DNA of 64,000 nucleotides from Desulfobacca_B sp046538075 (GTDB taxonomy: Bacteria > Desulfobacterota > Desulfobaccia > Desulfobaccales > Desulfobaccaceae): NCBI GenBank assembly GCA_046538075.1, contig JBKHJN010000001.1, positions 1 through 64,000 of the forward strand. The letters run 5' to 3'. The position numbers and the translations under genes are program-made. The notes under the pieces are model-generated. The model was not told where the DNA came from. It made no database searches and worked only from the letters and a program-made list of their open reading frames with translations. Positions 1 through 7,869 of this stretch are shown in pieces; the first letter of the stretch is position 1, and each line of letters starts with the position of its first letter.

Positions 1-289
1 TACGGCTGAGCCAGAGGAGCAAACCAATTTGGCAGAAGTGGAGCCGGTTGCTGCTGCCCCAGTAAGCCCTGCCGAAGTTATGATTTCAGAACCTGACAAG
101 CTGGATATGGCAGATCAAAAATTGCCCCAGCTGCCAGCCTCGACGCCTGAATTAGAAAAGGAAATTATTTCGTCTGCGGATTCAAAGCCACTGCAATCCG
201 AGGCCGAGCAGAAAACCGCGCCGGTGCCGGTAATTACGGCTGAGCCAGAGGAGCAAACCAATTTGGCAGAAGTGGAGCCGGTTGCTGCT
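1..289 (+). repeat. Exact 55-bp direct repeat inside the LytR_C gene
   Basis: Bases 1-55 and 235-289 are identical, giving a period of 234 bp (78 codons, in frame). The repeat encodes a TAEPEEQTNLAEVEPVAA segment of the acidic linker. An exact match over 55 bp in otherwise diverged linker sequence suggests a recent in-frame duplication. Further copies may lie upstream of the window. Confidence 0.9.
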
Positions 290-1153
290 TTCAGAGCGGA
301 TGGATCAGAGGCCGCGGACTCATCCCGGTTGCCGATATTAACTGCCCAGGAGCTGGTGGATACTAAAATTGACATCCGCAATGGCAACGGCGTATCCCGT
401 ATGGCCTTAGACACTCGATTCAGTCTTTGCTTGGAAGGTTTTAATGTTATAAGCAGCGATAATCACATCGATTTCGGGGTGCAGGAAACCGTGCTCTATT
501 ATAGTCCGGGGAAAGAGAGAGTAGTTCAAATTCTGAATTCCAAATTCTTCCAAGCCTCCAAAGCAGAACAGTGTTTGGACCTGCCGGAAGGAGTGGATAT
601 TAAGATCATCCTGGGGCATGATTTGGCTGATCAAGAGAGTTTCCTGGCCAAACTGGACTGGGAGTCGCGTTTATTAACTATTCTAAATTTTGATAGCCAG
701 AAGCAGATAGCACCATCCCCGGCAAAAAGTATAGAGCTCGCGGCTAAATCAGAAACAAATGACCAGGCTATTCCACACCTGGAGAAGCAGCTCATTCCCT
801 CAGAGCAAAGCTTGAGATTGCCGTTATTATCGTCACAAGAGTTGATCGAAACCGCCATCGACCTCCGCAACGGCAACGGTATAAAGAATATGGCCCGAAA
901 CACCAGAACCAGATTATCTCTGGAAGGTTTCAATGTGGTGTCCATAGCTAATCATATAGATTTCGGGGCAGATAAAACTTTGATTTACTACCGTCCTGGA
1001 AAGGACAGGGTAGTTGAGTTCTTAACTTCCAAATTCTTCCCGGTTGCCCGGGCAGAGGAATCTCTGAATTTACCAAGATGGGCTGATATTAAAATCATCC
1101 TGGGACATGATCTGAGTCCTCAGGATAGATTTTTGGCCCAATTGGCCAAATAA
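2..1153 (+). CDS. Protein with two tandem LytR_C domains (5' end missing)
   Basis: The reading frame is open at the left edge of the window, so the N-terminus lies upstream; the first possible start (TTG at 29) falls inside a repeated segment and is not credible. The first third is a Pro/Glu/Ala-rich, low-complexity linker. Two homologous domains of about 95 residues follow, at roughly nt 368-655 and nt 854-1140. Each opens with an (I/L)RNGNG motif and closes with an IKIILGHD motif, with a GFNV strand and a YY.PGK element between them. This pattern fits the LytR_C domain, found at the C-terminus of LytR/CpsA/Psr proteins and in some envelope or pilus-locus proteins. No catalytic LCP domain is visible. 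The gene lies 21 bp before a TPR lipoprotein and is probably co-transcribed with it. The domain family is fairly sure; the role is unknown. Confidence 0.7.
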   Translation, partial: TAEPEEQTNLAEVEPVAAAPVSPAEVMISEPDKLDMADQKLPQLPASTPELEKEIISSADSKPLQSEAEQKTAPVPVITAEPEEQTNLAEVEPVAAFRADGSEAADSSRLPILTAQELVDTKIDIRNGNGVSRMALDTRFSLCLEGFNVISSDNHIDFGVQETVLYYSPGKERVVQILNSKFFQASKAEQCLDLPEGVDIKIILGHDLADQESFLAKLDWESRLLTILNFDSQKQIAPSPAKSIELAAKSETNDQAIPHLEKQLIPSEQSLRLPLLSSQELIETAIDLRNGNGIKNMARNTRTRLSLEGFNVVSIANHIDFGADKTLIYYRPGKDRVVEFLTSKFFPVARAEESLNLPRWADIKIILGHDLSPQDRFLAQLAK

Positions 1154-1174
1154 GTATAAAATAGGCCAACTGTC

Positions 1175-2140
1175 ATGAGGCATGCCAAGCGACTGGTTCT
1201 GGGGGCTTTATTAGTAGCCATGTCGTTTTTACTCAGCCAATGCTCCCGCAACACCAGTTATTCTAAACCGCGGCTCTTGGGCAAAGATGAATTTGCTGAT
1301 TTTAGAGAGGTTTACAGTTCGAAAGATAGTTGGCGCTCTTCAAAGGCCCAGGATTTACCCGATGAACAGCTAGAAGCTCTGGCAGACATGTTTACCCGCC
1401 TCGGGGAATATGACAGCTCTTTATTCAACTACCTCCAACTCCTCAAAGACCAGCCTGAGAATTATCAACTAATGTATAAGATCGGAGTGATTTTTCTTCT
1501 TAGAGGGGAGTTGGATGCCGCCCAGAAGATGTTAAGCCGCGTTTTGGTCCACCAGCCCGACATGTTGCAGGCTCACGAAGCATTGGGTCTGGTTAATTTT
1601 TTGAGCAAAAAATATGCTAATGCCATCGATGAATTTCGCTTGGTCTTGAGCGCCGATCCCCAACGCCAGAAAACCCGATATTTTATGGGGATTACTTATC
1701 TGGGAGCTGGGGAGCCTCGCAAGGCCATATCAGAACTTGAAGCCGTGGCTCGATCCGATCCTGACAATCTGGCCACCATTATCGCTCTGGGTCGTGCTTA
1801 CAATCAGTTGGACGAATACCGAAAGGCTATTACCTGGTTGAATAAAGGAAAGGAATTGGCCCCGAAAGACGTTAAAATCAACCGCCAACTCGGCATAGCT
1901 CTGGCCGGGTTAAAACGTTATCAGGAGGCGCTGCAAGCTTTTCTTGAGGCCGGGGACGAAGCCCAGGCCTATAATAACGTCGGCGTTTATTACTTTATGG
2001 ATGGACAATACCAAGAGGCGGCTAAATGCTTTCAGTTGGCCCTGGAATTAAGCCCCACCTTTTATGATAAAGCCAAGGCCAATCTTGACCGGACTCTGAA
2101 AAAATTAAATGAAGTTAAGCCGCAACCTGACCAGACTTAA
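1175..2140 (+). CDS. TPR-repeat lipoprotein, TadD-like
   Basis: The 321-residue protein starts with a lipoprotein signal peptide (basic MRHAKR, hydrophobic core, lipobox LSQC with the lipidated Cys near residue 23). The rest is about seven tetratricopeptide repeats, with the usual spacing of G, Y/F, A and P residues. TPR lipoproteins of this layout include TadD-type pilotins of Flp pilus loci and scaffolds for envelope complexes. The upstream LytR_C gene makes a pilus or envelope role plausible, but no other pilus gene is in the window. The ATG lies 21 bp after the upstream stop and has no strong Shine-Dalgarno sequence. The fold is secure; the partner is not known. Confidence 0.75.
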   Translation: MRHAKRLVLGALLVAMSFLLSQCSRNTSYSKPRLLGKDEFADFREVYSSKDSWRSSKAQDLPDEQLEALADMFTRLGEYDSSLFNYLQLLKDQPENYQLMYKIGVIFLLRGELDAAQKMLSRVLVHQPDMLQAHEALGLVNFLSKKYANAIDEFRLVLSADPQRQKTRYFMGITYLGAGEPRKAISELEAVARSDPDNLATIIALGRAYNQLDEYRKAITWLNKGKELAPKDVKINRQLGIALAGLKRYQEALQAFLEAGDEAQAYNNVGVYYFMDGQYQEAAKCFQLALELSPTFYDKAKANLDRTLKKLNEVKPQPDQT

Positions 2141-2270
2141 GCTCATAGACCTTAGAATTGCATTTCCTACCCCAAATAGTTCACAACCTGCTAATTTCTA
2201 ATAAGGCAAAAATAATTTTTTAGGCTAATGGACGTCACAATTTAATAACCTGTTTTAAGGGGAAGGCCAG

Positions 2271-2729
2271 GTGATAGAGATGAACAAGTATCTGATCATG
2301 GTAGGGCTCCTGCTGATTGTGCTGGCTTGCGGACAGGGTTCTAAAAACCCATCCCCCGAACAACTACTTCAAATTGGCGAGTCTCATTTCAAAAATCAGG
2401 AGTATGACCGGGCTATTGACTGTTTTCAAAGAGTAATCCAACAGGTGCCCCGCTCCGCAACCGCCTATAATATGTTGGGCATGGCCTACCGTTTCAAATA
2501 TAATAGGCTCCGTCAACCTGAGCTGCGCGCCAAAGAAATTGAGTCCTTTAAGCAGGCCATAGATATTGATCCAAATTTCTGGGTAGCAATGATCAACCTG
2601 GGGGCCACCTATTATTACCAGGGAGAAAAGCAAAAGGCCGCTCCTTTATTTGCCAAAGCCTTGGAACTTAATCCCCAGCATCCGCAGAAGGCCCAATTGG
2701 AGAAAATGATTAAAGAAGGTAGACAATAA
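2271..2729 (+). CDS. Small TPR lipoprotein
   Basis: About 150 residues, with an N-terminal lipoprotein signal (VLAC lipobox) followed by two to three TPR units, including one with a longer linker around FKYNRLRQPELRAKE. It is likely anchored to a membrane facing the periplasm and used as a protein-protein scaffold. The start is either GTG at 2271, four bases after an AAGGGGAAGG ribosome site, or ATG at 2280, thirteen bases after it. It follows the larger TPR lipoprotein by 130 bp of AT-rich DNA and may have its own promoter. No specific function can be assigned. Confidence 0.7.
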   Translation: MIEMNKYLIMVGLLLIVLACGQGSKNPSPEQLLQIGESHFKNQEYDRAIDCFQRVIQQVPRSATAYNMLGMAYRFKYNRLRQPELRAKEIESFKQAIDIDPNFWVAMINLGATYYYQGEKQKAAPLFAKALELNPQHPQKAQLEKMIKEGRQ

Positions 2730-2748
2730 TAGAGAATTAAATATTGAT

Positions 2749-2766
2749 AAGTTATCTGAATAACTT
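2749..2766. terminator. Weak hairpin between convergent genes
   Basis: A perfect 7-bp inverted repeat, AAGTTAT and ATAACTT, encloses a CTGA tetraloop between the ends of the small TPR gene and the YihY-type gene. Neither strand has a good T-tract after it, so it is at best a weak bidirectional terminator. Confidence 0.3.
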
Positions 2767-2777
2767 AAGAGGCAGTA

Positions 2778-4160
2778 TTAAATTTTATCAGGTGATTCCT
2801 GTTCTGGCCGGGCGGCGGACAACTGGCTCCCGTTAGTTTCCTGATCAATCAGATCCTTAACGCTTAGCTTTTCCAATCGTGATTTCTGTGACCCCTCAAA
2901 AAACTGGGCCAACTGAATAACCGGGCTTTTTTCCAAGGAGAGCATTGGACTTAGAGCCGCCCAGCGCCGCTGTCGCAAACCATCGATTACCTCCAACGCC
3001 GCAACTTGGTCCAAAGGCCGTTGCGGCAGATAAGTTGCCAATCCCTGACCATCGCTGGCCGCCAGCTCTACTATCAAACCATTTAGCTGCAGAGCTTTGA
3101 TCAATTCCTGGGCAGATAACGGCTCCAGGGAAAACAATTCAGTTAATTCATTCAAGGCCATGGGTTCCTGTTCCCGGTAGAAGCGCTTGCCGATAGCCAT
3201 CAGGGCCGCCAGACCCAAGTATTCATCCACTCTCTGGCCTTGGCGGCGCGGCTGTCGAGATTCTTTGACTAACTGCGGCAGATGTTGATGTGCAAAAGCA
3301 ACTTCGCTGCCAAACAGCATCACCAGCCAGCTCCAGAAGATCCAGATAATCAGAAATAGCAGCTGATAAAGGGCTCCGTAAATGGCATTATAATAAGTAG
3401 CACTGGCCTGGAACCATAGAAAGATCCATTGTGCCACCTGCCAGAGGCTGCCCCCGACAATGCCCCCTAACAGGGCAGACAAAAATCTGACCCGGGTATT
3501 GGGCATCACCAGATAAATAATGGTGAATACCACCCAGATCAGACCAAAAGAGATCAGGTAGCTCGCAGCCGAATCGAAAACTCCGGGGAGAAAGGTCTGG
3601 AAGAATCCCCGGATGGCAGGATGGCCCTGGATGGTGCTGGCCAGGGACACCGAAACCGCCATCAGCAAGGGTAGGAGCAGAAAGATGCTCAGGTAATCAC
3701 TTAATTTGCGCCACCAGGGGCGGGTATGGGGCACGCCCCAGATCTCGTTAAAGGCCTGCTCAACGTTAGACATCACCAGAATCAGGGCCACCAGCAGCCA
3801 CACCACTCCAAAAATACCCAGGGAAGTTACCTTGGTGGCCTCGATATAATTGAGAATCTGGCGGGCAAATTCCTGGGAGCCGCCGGCCAGTCTGGGAAGC
3901 AGCTGCGCGGCCAACAAACGCTGTATGCCGAGGCCTTTAAAAATGGCAAACAGCAGGGCCAACAGCGGAATCAAAGCCAGGATGGTGGCATAGGCCAGAG
4001 CCGCAACCCGAATCAGGGATTTGCGGCCAATCAATCCCTGAAAAGCCAGGACCGGAATTTGCAACAGGGCGTAGACCCAATGCCACCGACCCTCCGGAGT
4101 CTCCGGCTGCCAGAGGGTGTGATTGAAGAAATGGCGCATTGAGGAGGTGTAATTTACCAT
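2778..4160 (-). CDS. YihY/BrkB-family inner-membrane protein
   Basis: The 460-residue protein has six or seven hydrophobic helices between about residues 25 and 300, with the family's conserved elements (ALAYATILALIPLLAL near the start of the core, NVEQAFNEIW in the middle). A soluble tail of about 150 residues, which looks like a winged helix, follows. This is the YihY/virulence factor BrkB family (UPF0761), once mislabelled ribonuclease BN. Its biochemical role is not established. The ATG at 4160 is preceded by AAGGTAAA at acceptable spacing. It is transcribed towards the TPR gene and stands apart from the methyltransferase upstream, so it is probably a single-gene unit. Confidence 0.85.
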   Translation of the reverse strand: MVNYTSSMRHFFNHTLWQPETPEGRWHWVYALLQIPVLAFQGLIGRKSLIRVAALAYATILALIPLLALLFAIFKGLGIQRLLAAQLLPRLAGGSQEFARQILNYIEATKVTSLGIFGVVWLLVALILVMSNVEQAFNEIWGVPHTRPWWRKLSDYLSIFLLLPLLMAVSVSLASTIQGHPAIRGFFQTFLPGVFDSAASYLISFGLIWVVFTIIYLVMPNTRVRFLSALLGGIVGGSLWQVAQWIFLWFQASATYYNAIYGALYQLLFLIIWIFWSWLVMLFGSEVAFAHQHLPQLVKESRQPRRQGQRVDEYLGLAALMAIGKRFYREQEPMALNELTELFSLEPLSAQELIKALQLNGLIVELAASDGQGLATYLPQRPLDQVAALEVIDGLRQRRWAALSPMLSLEKSPVIQLAQFFEGSQKSRLEKLSVKDLIDQETNGSQLSAARPEQESPDKI

Positions 4161-4228
4161 AATAATTATTTACCTTATAGGGATCATTTTTCAAATTTCA
4201 GCAATATTAGATGGCGACATTAATAGCC

Positions 4229-5134
4229 TTAAAATAATTTTGGGAATTTTAGTTGCAGCTGCCAGTTCGGAGAAATTAAACTTTGTTGGCTGATTTCCAG
4301 ATATTGGGGGTCAATCTCAAATCCCACAAAATCTATCCCTAGCCGTGCACAGGCCTGCGCCGTATGTCCCAATCCCAGAAAGGGATCGAGCACCAGGCCG
4401 ATCTGTTTCACTCCGTGGAGTCTCAAGCATCGTTCTGGGAGCGCTATGGGAAAGGTCGCTGGGTGGGGTCGGTCCTGGCTCCGGCGCATGATCGTCTGAT
4501 AGGGGATGAACCACGTATTGCCCCGGCAGCGTCGGTCCTCCCGGGCTGTTTCCCAGCGGCCGATGTTGCTCTTATCCTGGTAGGGGACGCCGATGGCCAG
4601 CCGGTCCAGTTCCACATCCCCGGACTTGGTCAGATGAAAGATGTATTCCTGGCAGTCGTTGAGATAACGGCGGCTGTTGATCGGCTTGTAATGACCGACC
4701 GCGATATCACACAGCAGGCCGGGGTAATTGCCCACCTGGTTTTTTTCAATGGCGATCGATTTTATCCAGTGGATAACATTTTGTAAAACAAAATGCCTCC
4801 GCATCACCTGGGCCACTTCAAAGGGCACCCAGGGATCAGAGGGCTTGGCGCCGATATTGAGAAACAGCGACCCGCGGTCGTGCAGGACCCGCTTGACCTG
4901 GATGGCCCAGTGCTCCAGCCAGTTGAGATATTCCTGCCGGGAGATATTGTCCTGATATCGGCTATAATTGACTCCCAGGTTATAAGGGGGCGAGGTGACC
5001 ACCACATCGACGCTGCCCAGGGCCAGATGGCGGGCCATACCCTCCAGGCAATCCTCCAGATACAGGGTCAGGTGCGCCCCTCCAACCTTGACTCTGAGCG
5101 GTGATGCAATATCAGGCTGATTTTCCACAGGCAT
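4229..5134 (-). CDS. Orphan DNA methyltransferase, beta-class N4/N6 type
   Basis: A 301-residue site-specific amino-methyltransferase. The catalytic motif IV, TSPPYN, is at residues 47-52 and the SAM-binding motif I, DPFLGLGHT, is at 250-258, followed by GFEID. The catalytic motif preceding the SAM motif is the order of the beta class. SPPY occurs in both N4-cytosine and N6-adenine enzymes, so the modified base cannot be told. Motif I departs from the common DPFxGSGTT form, but the FxGxG core is kept. No restriction endonuclease gene is adjacent, so this looks like an orphan methylase that may act in regulation or protection. Both neighbours are housekeeping-type genes. The family is secure; the target site is unknown. 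Confidence 0.85.
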   Translation of the reverse strand: MPVENQPDIASPLRVKVGGAHLTLYLEDCLEGMARHLALGSVDVVVTSPPYNLGVNYSRYQDNISRQEYLNWLEHWAIQVKRVLHDRGSLFLNIGAKPSDPWVPFEVAQVMRRHFVLQNVIHWIKSIAIEKNQVGNYPGLLCDIAVGHYKPINSRRYLNDCQEYIFHLTKSGDVELDRLAIGVPYQDKSNIGRWETAREDRRCRGNTWFIPYQTIMRRSQDRPHPATFPIALPERCLRLHGVKQIGLVLDPFLGLGHTAQACARLGIDFVGFEIDPQYLEISQQSLISPNWQLQLKFPKLF

Positions 5135-5192
5135 TTAACCCTAATAATCGGTAAAGGCGCTCCGGCGGTGGCGCTTCGCAATGTCTTTGATG

Positions 5193-5879
5193 CTAAGGTT
5201 GGTAAATCCGGTCCAGGGTTTCGTCCAGCCGGCTTTTGACCTCTTTTAAGGGTGGCAGTTCCGGCACCTGGGGCAACTGTTCTTTATCCAGGTCATAGCG
5301 CCGAAAGGCCATCCGGGCCGCCAGGGCCTCCCGATCCCGGGCACTCAGGCCGTCGGGCAGGCTGGTCGCTTCTCCTTCCAAGGCCTCGATCTGAGAGGAG
5401 ATCAGGTTAAAATCATAATTAAGATTGAACTTGGTGATATCCTCATTGAGCAATCGGCAGTGGCTGACCAACTTGGCATGGCTTTCCCGCAAGTGTTCCA
5501 CTTTCTGTTGCAATGGCTCATAGAGGTCATGGATCAGGTGCTTGAAACGCCGGCGTTCGGTTAAGCCCCGGGGGTGGTAGCAGTGCAACAAGGCTTCCCG
5601 CTCCGAGACTGACATTTGCTGAAATTCGGCATAAAAGGGCGGTTCGGCAAGCTTTAGGGTTCGGCAGACCGCATTGATCCCGGCTTCCGATCCCAGGGCC
5701 TGGTAAAAGGCAGCAAACTGGCGGGCTACCTGACTGGCTTCCTGACGATAGGACGCCACTTTTTCCTGCAGGAGCTCAAGGTCTTCTTCCAGGTAATTAC
5801 GTTCGGCAAAATAATTATCAATTATCTCTTTTTTAATAAAAATTTTAAGAGATTCCAGGGTATGGTCAATATCACTCAT
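5193..5879 (-). CDS. Predicted helical protein coupled to ricT
   Basis: I do not recognise this protein. With the start at 5879 it has 228 residues, mostly charged and helix-forming, with likely coiled-coil stretches near the N-terminus and in the middle. It has no signal peptide or membrane segment. The start chosen is the ATG that overlaps the ricT stop codon (ATGAGTGA arrangement), with GGGG about six bases upstream; a longer reading frame to 5951 would overlap ricT by 80 bp and is unlikely. Translational coupling to ricT and holB suggests a role in the same cytoplasmic process, but this is inference from position only. Confidence 0.6.
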   Translation of the reverse strand: MSDIDHTLESLKIFIKKEIIDNYFAERNYLEEDLELLQEKVASYRQEASQVARQFAAFYQALGSEAGINAVCRTLKLAEPPFYAEFQQMSVSEREALLHCYHPRGLTERRRFKHLIHDLYEPLQQKVEHLRESHAKLVSHCRLLNEDITKFNLNYDFNLISSQIEALEGEATSLPDGLSARDREALAARMAFRRYDLDKEQLPQVPELPPLKEVKSRLDETLDRIYQP

Positions 5880-6729
5880 GATTATCCCCAGGGGTGGCTG
5901 ATTGATCTTGTTTTGGAGAAACGGCGTCTCCCTGCCCCTGCAAAAATTCATCGATAGACATTTCCAACTCGCCGCCGTCGCTTAACTCAATGGTAATGGT
6001 CCGACTGATGACGTTTTCGCGGATGACTTTTCCTTCTCCTTGGGGCAATTTGACCTGTTTGCCGATGCGGGGCAGGTCCTTTTTGAGTTCAAGATAGGTA
6101 TCATATTCATAGCTCAGGCAGCACATCAGGCGGCCGCAAAGTCCGGAGATCTTGCTGGGATTGAGGCTCAGGTTCTGTTCTTTGGCCATCCGGATGGATA
6201 CCGGCTCGAAATCCTGAAGGAAAGTAGCACAGCATAAGGGGCGCCCACAGCAGCCCAGGCCGCCGATCATCTTGGCTTTATGCCGCACGCCGATCTGACG
6301 CAGTTCGATCCGGGTGTGAAACTGCTGAACCAGATCGCGCACTAGTTCACGGAAATCCACCCGCTTCTCGGCGGTAAAGTAAAAAATCATCTTGTTACCG
6401 TCAAAAAAGTTCTCCACCCGCACCAGATGCATGGCCAGCTGGCGGGCCTTGATGCGCTCCAGGCAAAAATCATAAGCCTGCTGCTCTTTTTCCTTGCTGC
6501 GCCGGGCCTGTTCCCGATCTTCGGCAGTAGCCAGACGCAGAACTGGTTTGAGGGCCCGATCCGGCAGTTTGGGATTCCGGGGTATCGGAGCGCGGACGAC
6601 TACACCCATGCCGATGCCTTGATCAGTCTCAACAATCACCTGATCGCCCGGATACAGGACAAAATGCCCGGAATCAAAATCATAACTTTTGCTGTGGGGT
6701 TGAAATCGAATTTTAACGATTTTATTCAT
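5872..6729 (-). CDS. ricT: PSP1-domain protein RicT (YaaT-like)
   Basis: The 285-residue protein carries the PSP1 C-terminal domain with the cysteine clusters of RicT: Cys160/161, Cys166/167, Cys198 and Cys203/204 (CCGRPLCC and CGRLMCC). In Bacillus, RicT (YaaT) forms an iron-sulfur-containing complex with RicA and RicF that affects RNA processing. Outside Firmicutes its role is less clear, and no ricA or ricF is visible here. The gene begins one base after the holB stop (TGAGATG) and overlaps the next gene, so all three are probably translated from one message. The holB-ricT order is the same as in Firmicutes, which supports the name. Confidence 0.85.
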   Translation of the reverse strand: MNKIVKIRFQPHSKSYDFDSGHFVLYPGDQVIVETDQGIGMGVVVRAPIPRNPKLPDRALKPVLRLATAEDREQARRSKEKEQQAYDFCLERIKARQLAMHLVRVENFFDGNKMIFYFTAEKRVDFRELVRDLVQQFHTRIELRQIGVRHKAKMIGGLGCCGRPLCCATFLQDFEPVSIRMAKEQNLSLNPSKISGLCGRLMCCLSYEYDTYLELKKDLPRIGKQVKLPQGEGKVIRENVISRTITIELSDGGELEMSIDEFLQGQGDAVSPKQDQSATPGDNHE

Positions 6730-6730
6730 C

Positions 6731-7750
6731 TCAAAAACTATTCTGTCCTTCTAACCGGGGGCTCTGCAGTCGCAGCCCTAATATATCAAGGGTAAGCTCG
6801 ACATTCAGGTTGGCTTGCAGATGCCGGTGGGCCTGGGCCAAGGCCTCCAGCCGCTGCAGCAATATTTCCGGCGAAATCCGACCCCGAGCCTGGGCGAGCT
6901 CTACCAGGCGATCCTGATTGACCAGCCTGGCCGGCGGCACCTGAAAGTGCAGGGCCAATAAGTCACGATACCACAACCGCACCAGGAGGAGGAAATTTTC
7001 CAGCTCTGCAATGTTTTTGGTCCATCCGGCAGCCCAATCCAGAATCTCAGTAGTGTCACATTGAGGCAATTTTTCCAGAGCCGCCACCGCCTGATCGCGT
7101 TGAGCCAACAGGTCCTGAAATTCCACTGCCAGGGCCTGGCCCAAGGATCCGCCACTCAGGGCAGCCACCAGGGCTGCCTGATCATGACCCAGCCCCCGGT
7201 GTTTAATCAACTCTTGAACCACCAGCCCCGGCGGCAGCGGCAAAAATGATAGCCGCCGACAGCGGGACACAATGGTGGGCAATAGGTCGGTTTCGGCCAG
7301 GGAGGTCAGGATAAGCAGATTGTGGGGCGGCGGTTCTTCCAGGAGCTTGAGCAAGGCATTGGCCGCGGGTTCATTCAGGGCTTCGGCCGGTTTGATCAGA
7401 ATGACTCGCCAGGGGCCGATCAGGGGTGGAAAGCCTAACTGGCGCCGCAGGGCTCTGATCTGCTCGATCTTGATCTGAGCCCCAACCCGATCCGAGGATG
7501 GCCCGAGGACGAGAAAATCCGGATGATTGCCCCCGGCAAAACGGCGGCAGGAACCACACTCCCCGCAAGCCTCTTCATCTGATTGCCGGTGTTCACAATT
7601 GAGCGCCTGGGCCAGGGCCAGGGCAGTGCTGGCCTTGCCCACCCCCTTGCCTCCCAAAAACAAATAGGCATGCGGCATCTGTCCGGTCCGCAGGGCAGTT
7701 TTGAGAAAGCTGAGGGGCCGCTCCTGGCCTAAAATATCACGGAAGAACAT
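6731..7750 (-). CDS. holB: DNA polymerase III delta' subunit
   Basis: A 339-residue AAA+ clamp-loader subunit. It has a Walker A motif GGKGVGKAS at 33-41, a four-cysteine zinc module (Cys52, 62, 65, 68) of the type found in DnaX and HolB proteins, and an SRC sensor (VSRCRR). Delta' is the stator of the clamp loader that places the beta clamp on primed DNA. The intact Walker A is notable because E. coli delta' lacks a working one, so separation from a short DnaX rests on the ricT neighbourhood and the length. It starts the three-gene group holB-ricT-helical protein. No tmk is seen upstream. Confidence 0.85.
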   Translation of the reverse strand: MFFRDILGQERPLSFLKTALRTGQMPHAYLFLGGKGVGKASTALALAQALNCEHRQSDEEACGECGSCRRFAGGNHPDFLVLGPSSDRVGAQIKIEQIRALRRQLGFPPLIGPWRVILIKPAEALNEPAANALLKLLEEPPPHNLLILTSLAETDLLPTIVSRCRRLSFLPLPPGLVVQELIKHRGLGHDQAALVAALSGGSLGQALAVEFQDLLAQRDQAVAALEKLPQCDTTEILDWAAGWTKNIAELENFLLLVRLWYRDLLALHFQVPPARLVNQDRLVELAQARGRISPEILLQRLEALAQAHRHLQANLNVELTLDILGLRLQSPRLEGQNSF

Positions 7751-7869
7751 AATTAGTCAGTGGCAAGTTTTGGGTTTGGAACTGAAAAAATTAGTTTTTA
7801 GTCACTGTTAGGGGTAAAAGTTTCTATTATGGTTTAAGTTTTTTTAATCCAGACTTCGAAGCTGAAAGT

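Noticed and set aside
3726..4142. Plus-strand open frame inside the YihY-type gene
   Set aside because: It is antisense to a recognised membrane protein gene and encodes a sequence without domain features.
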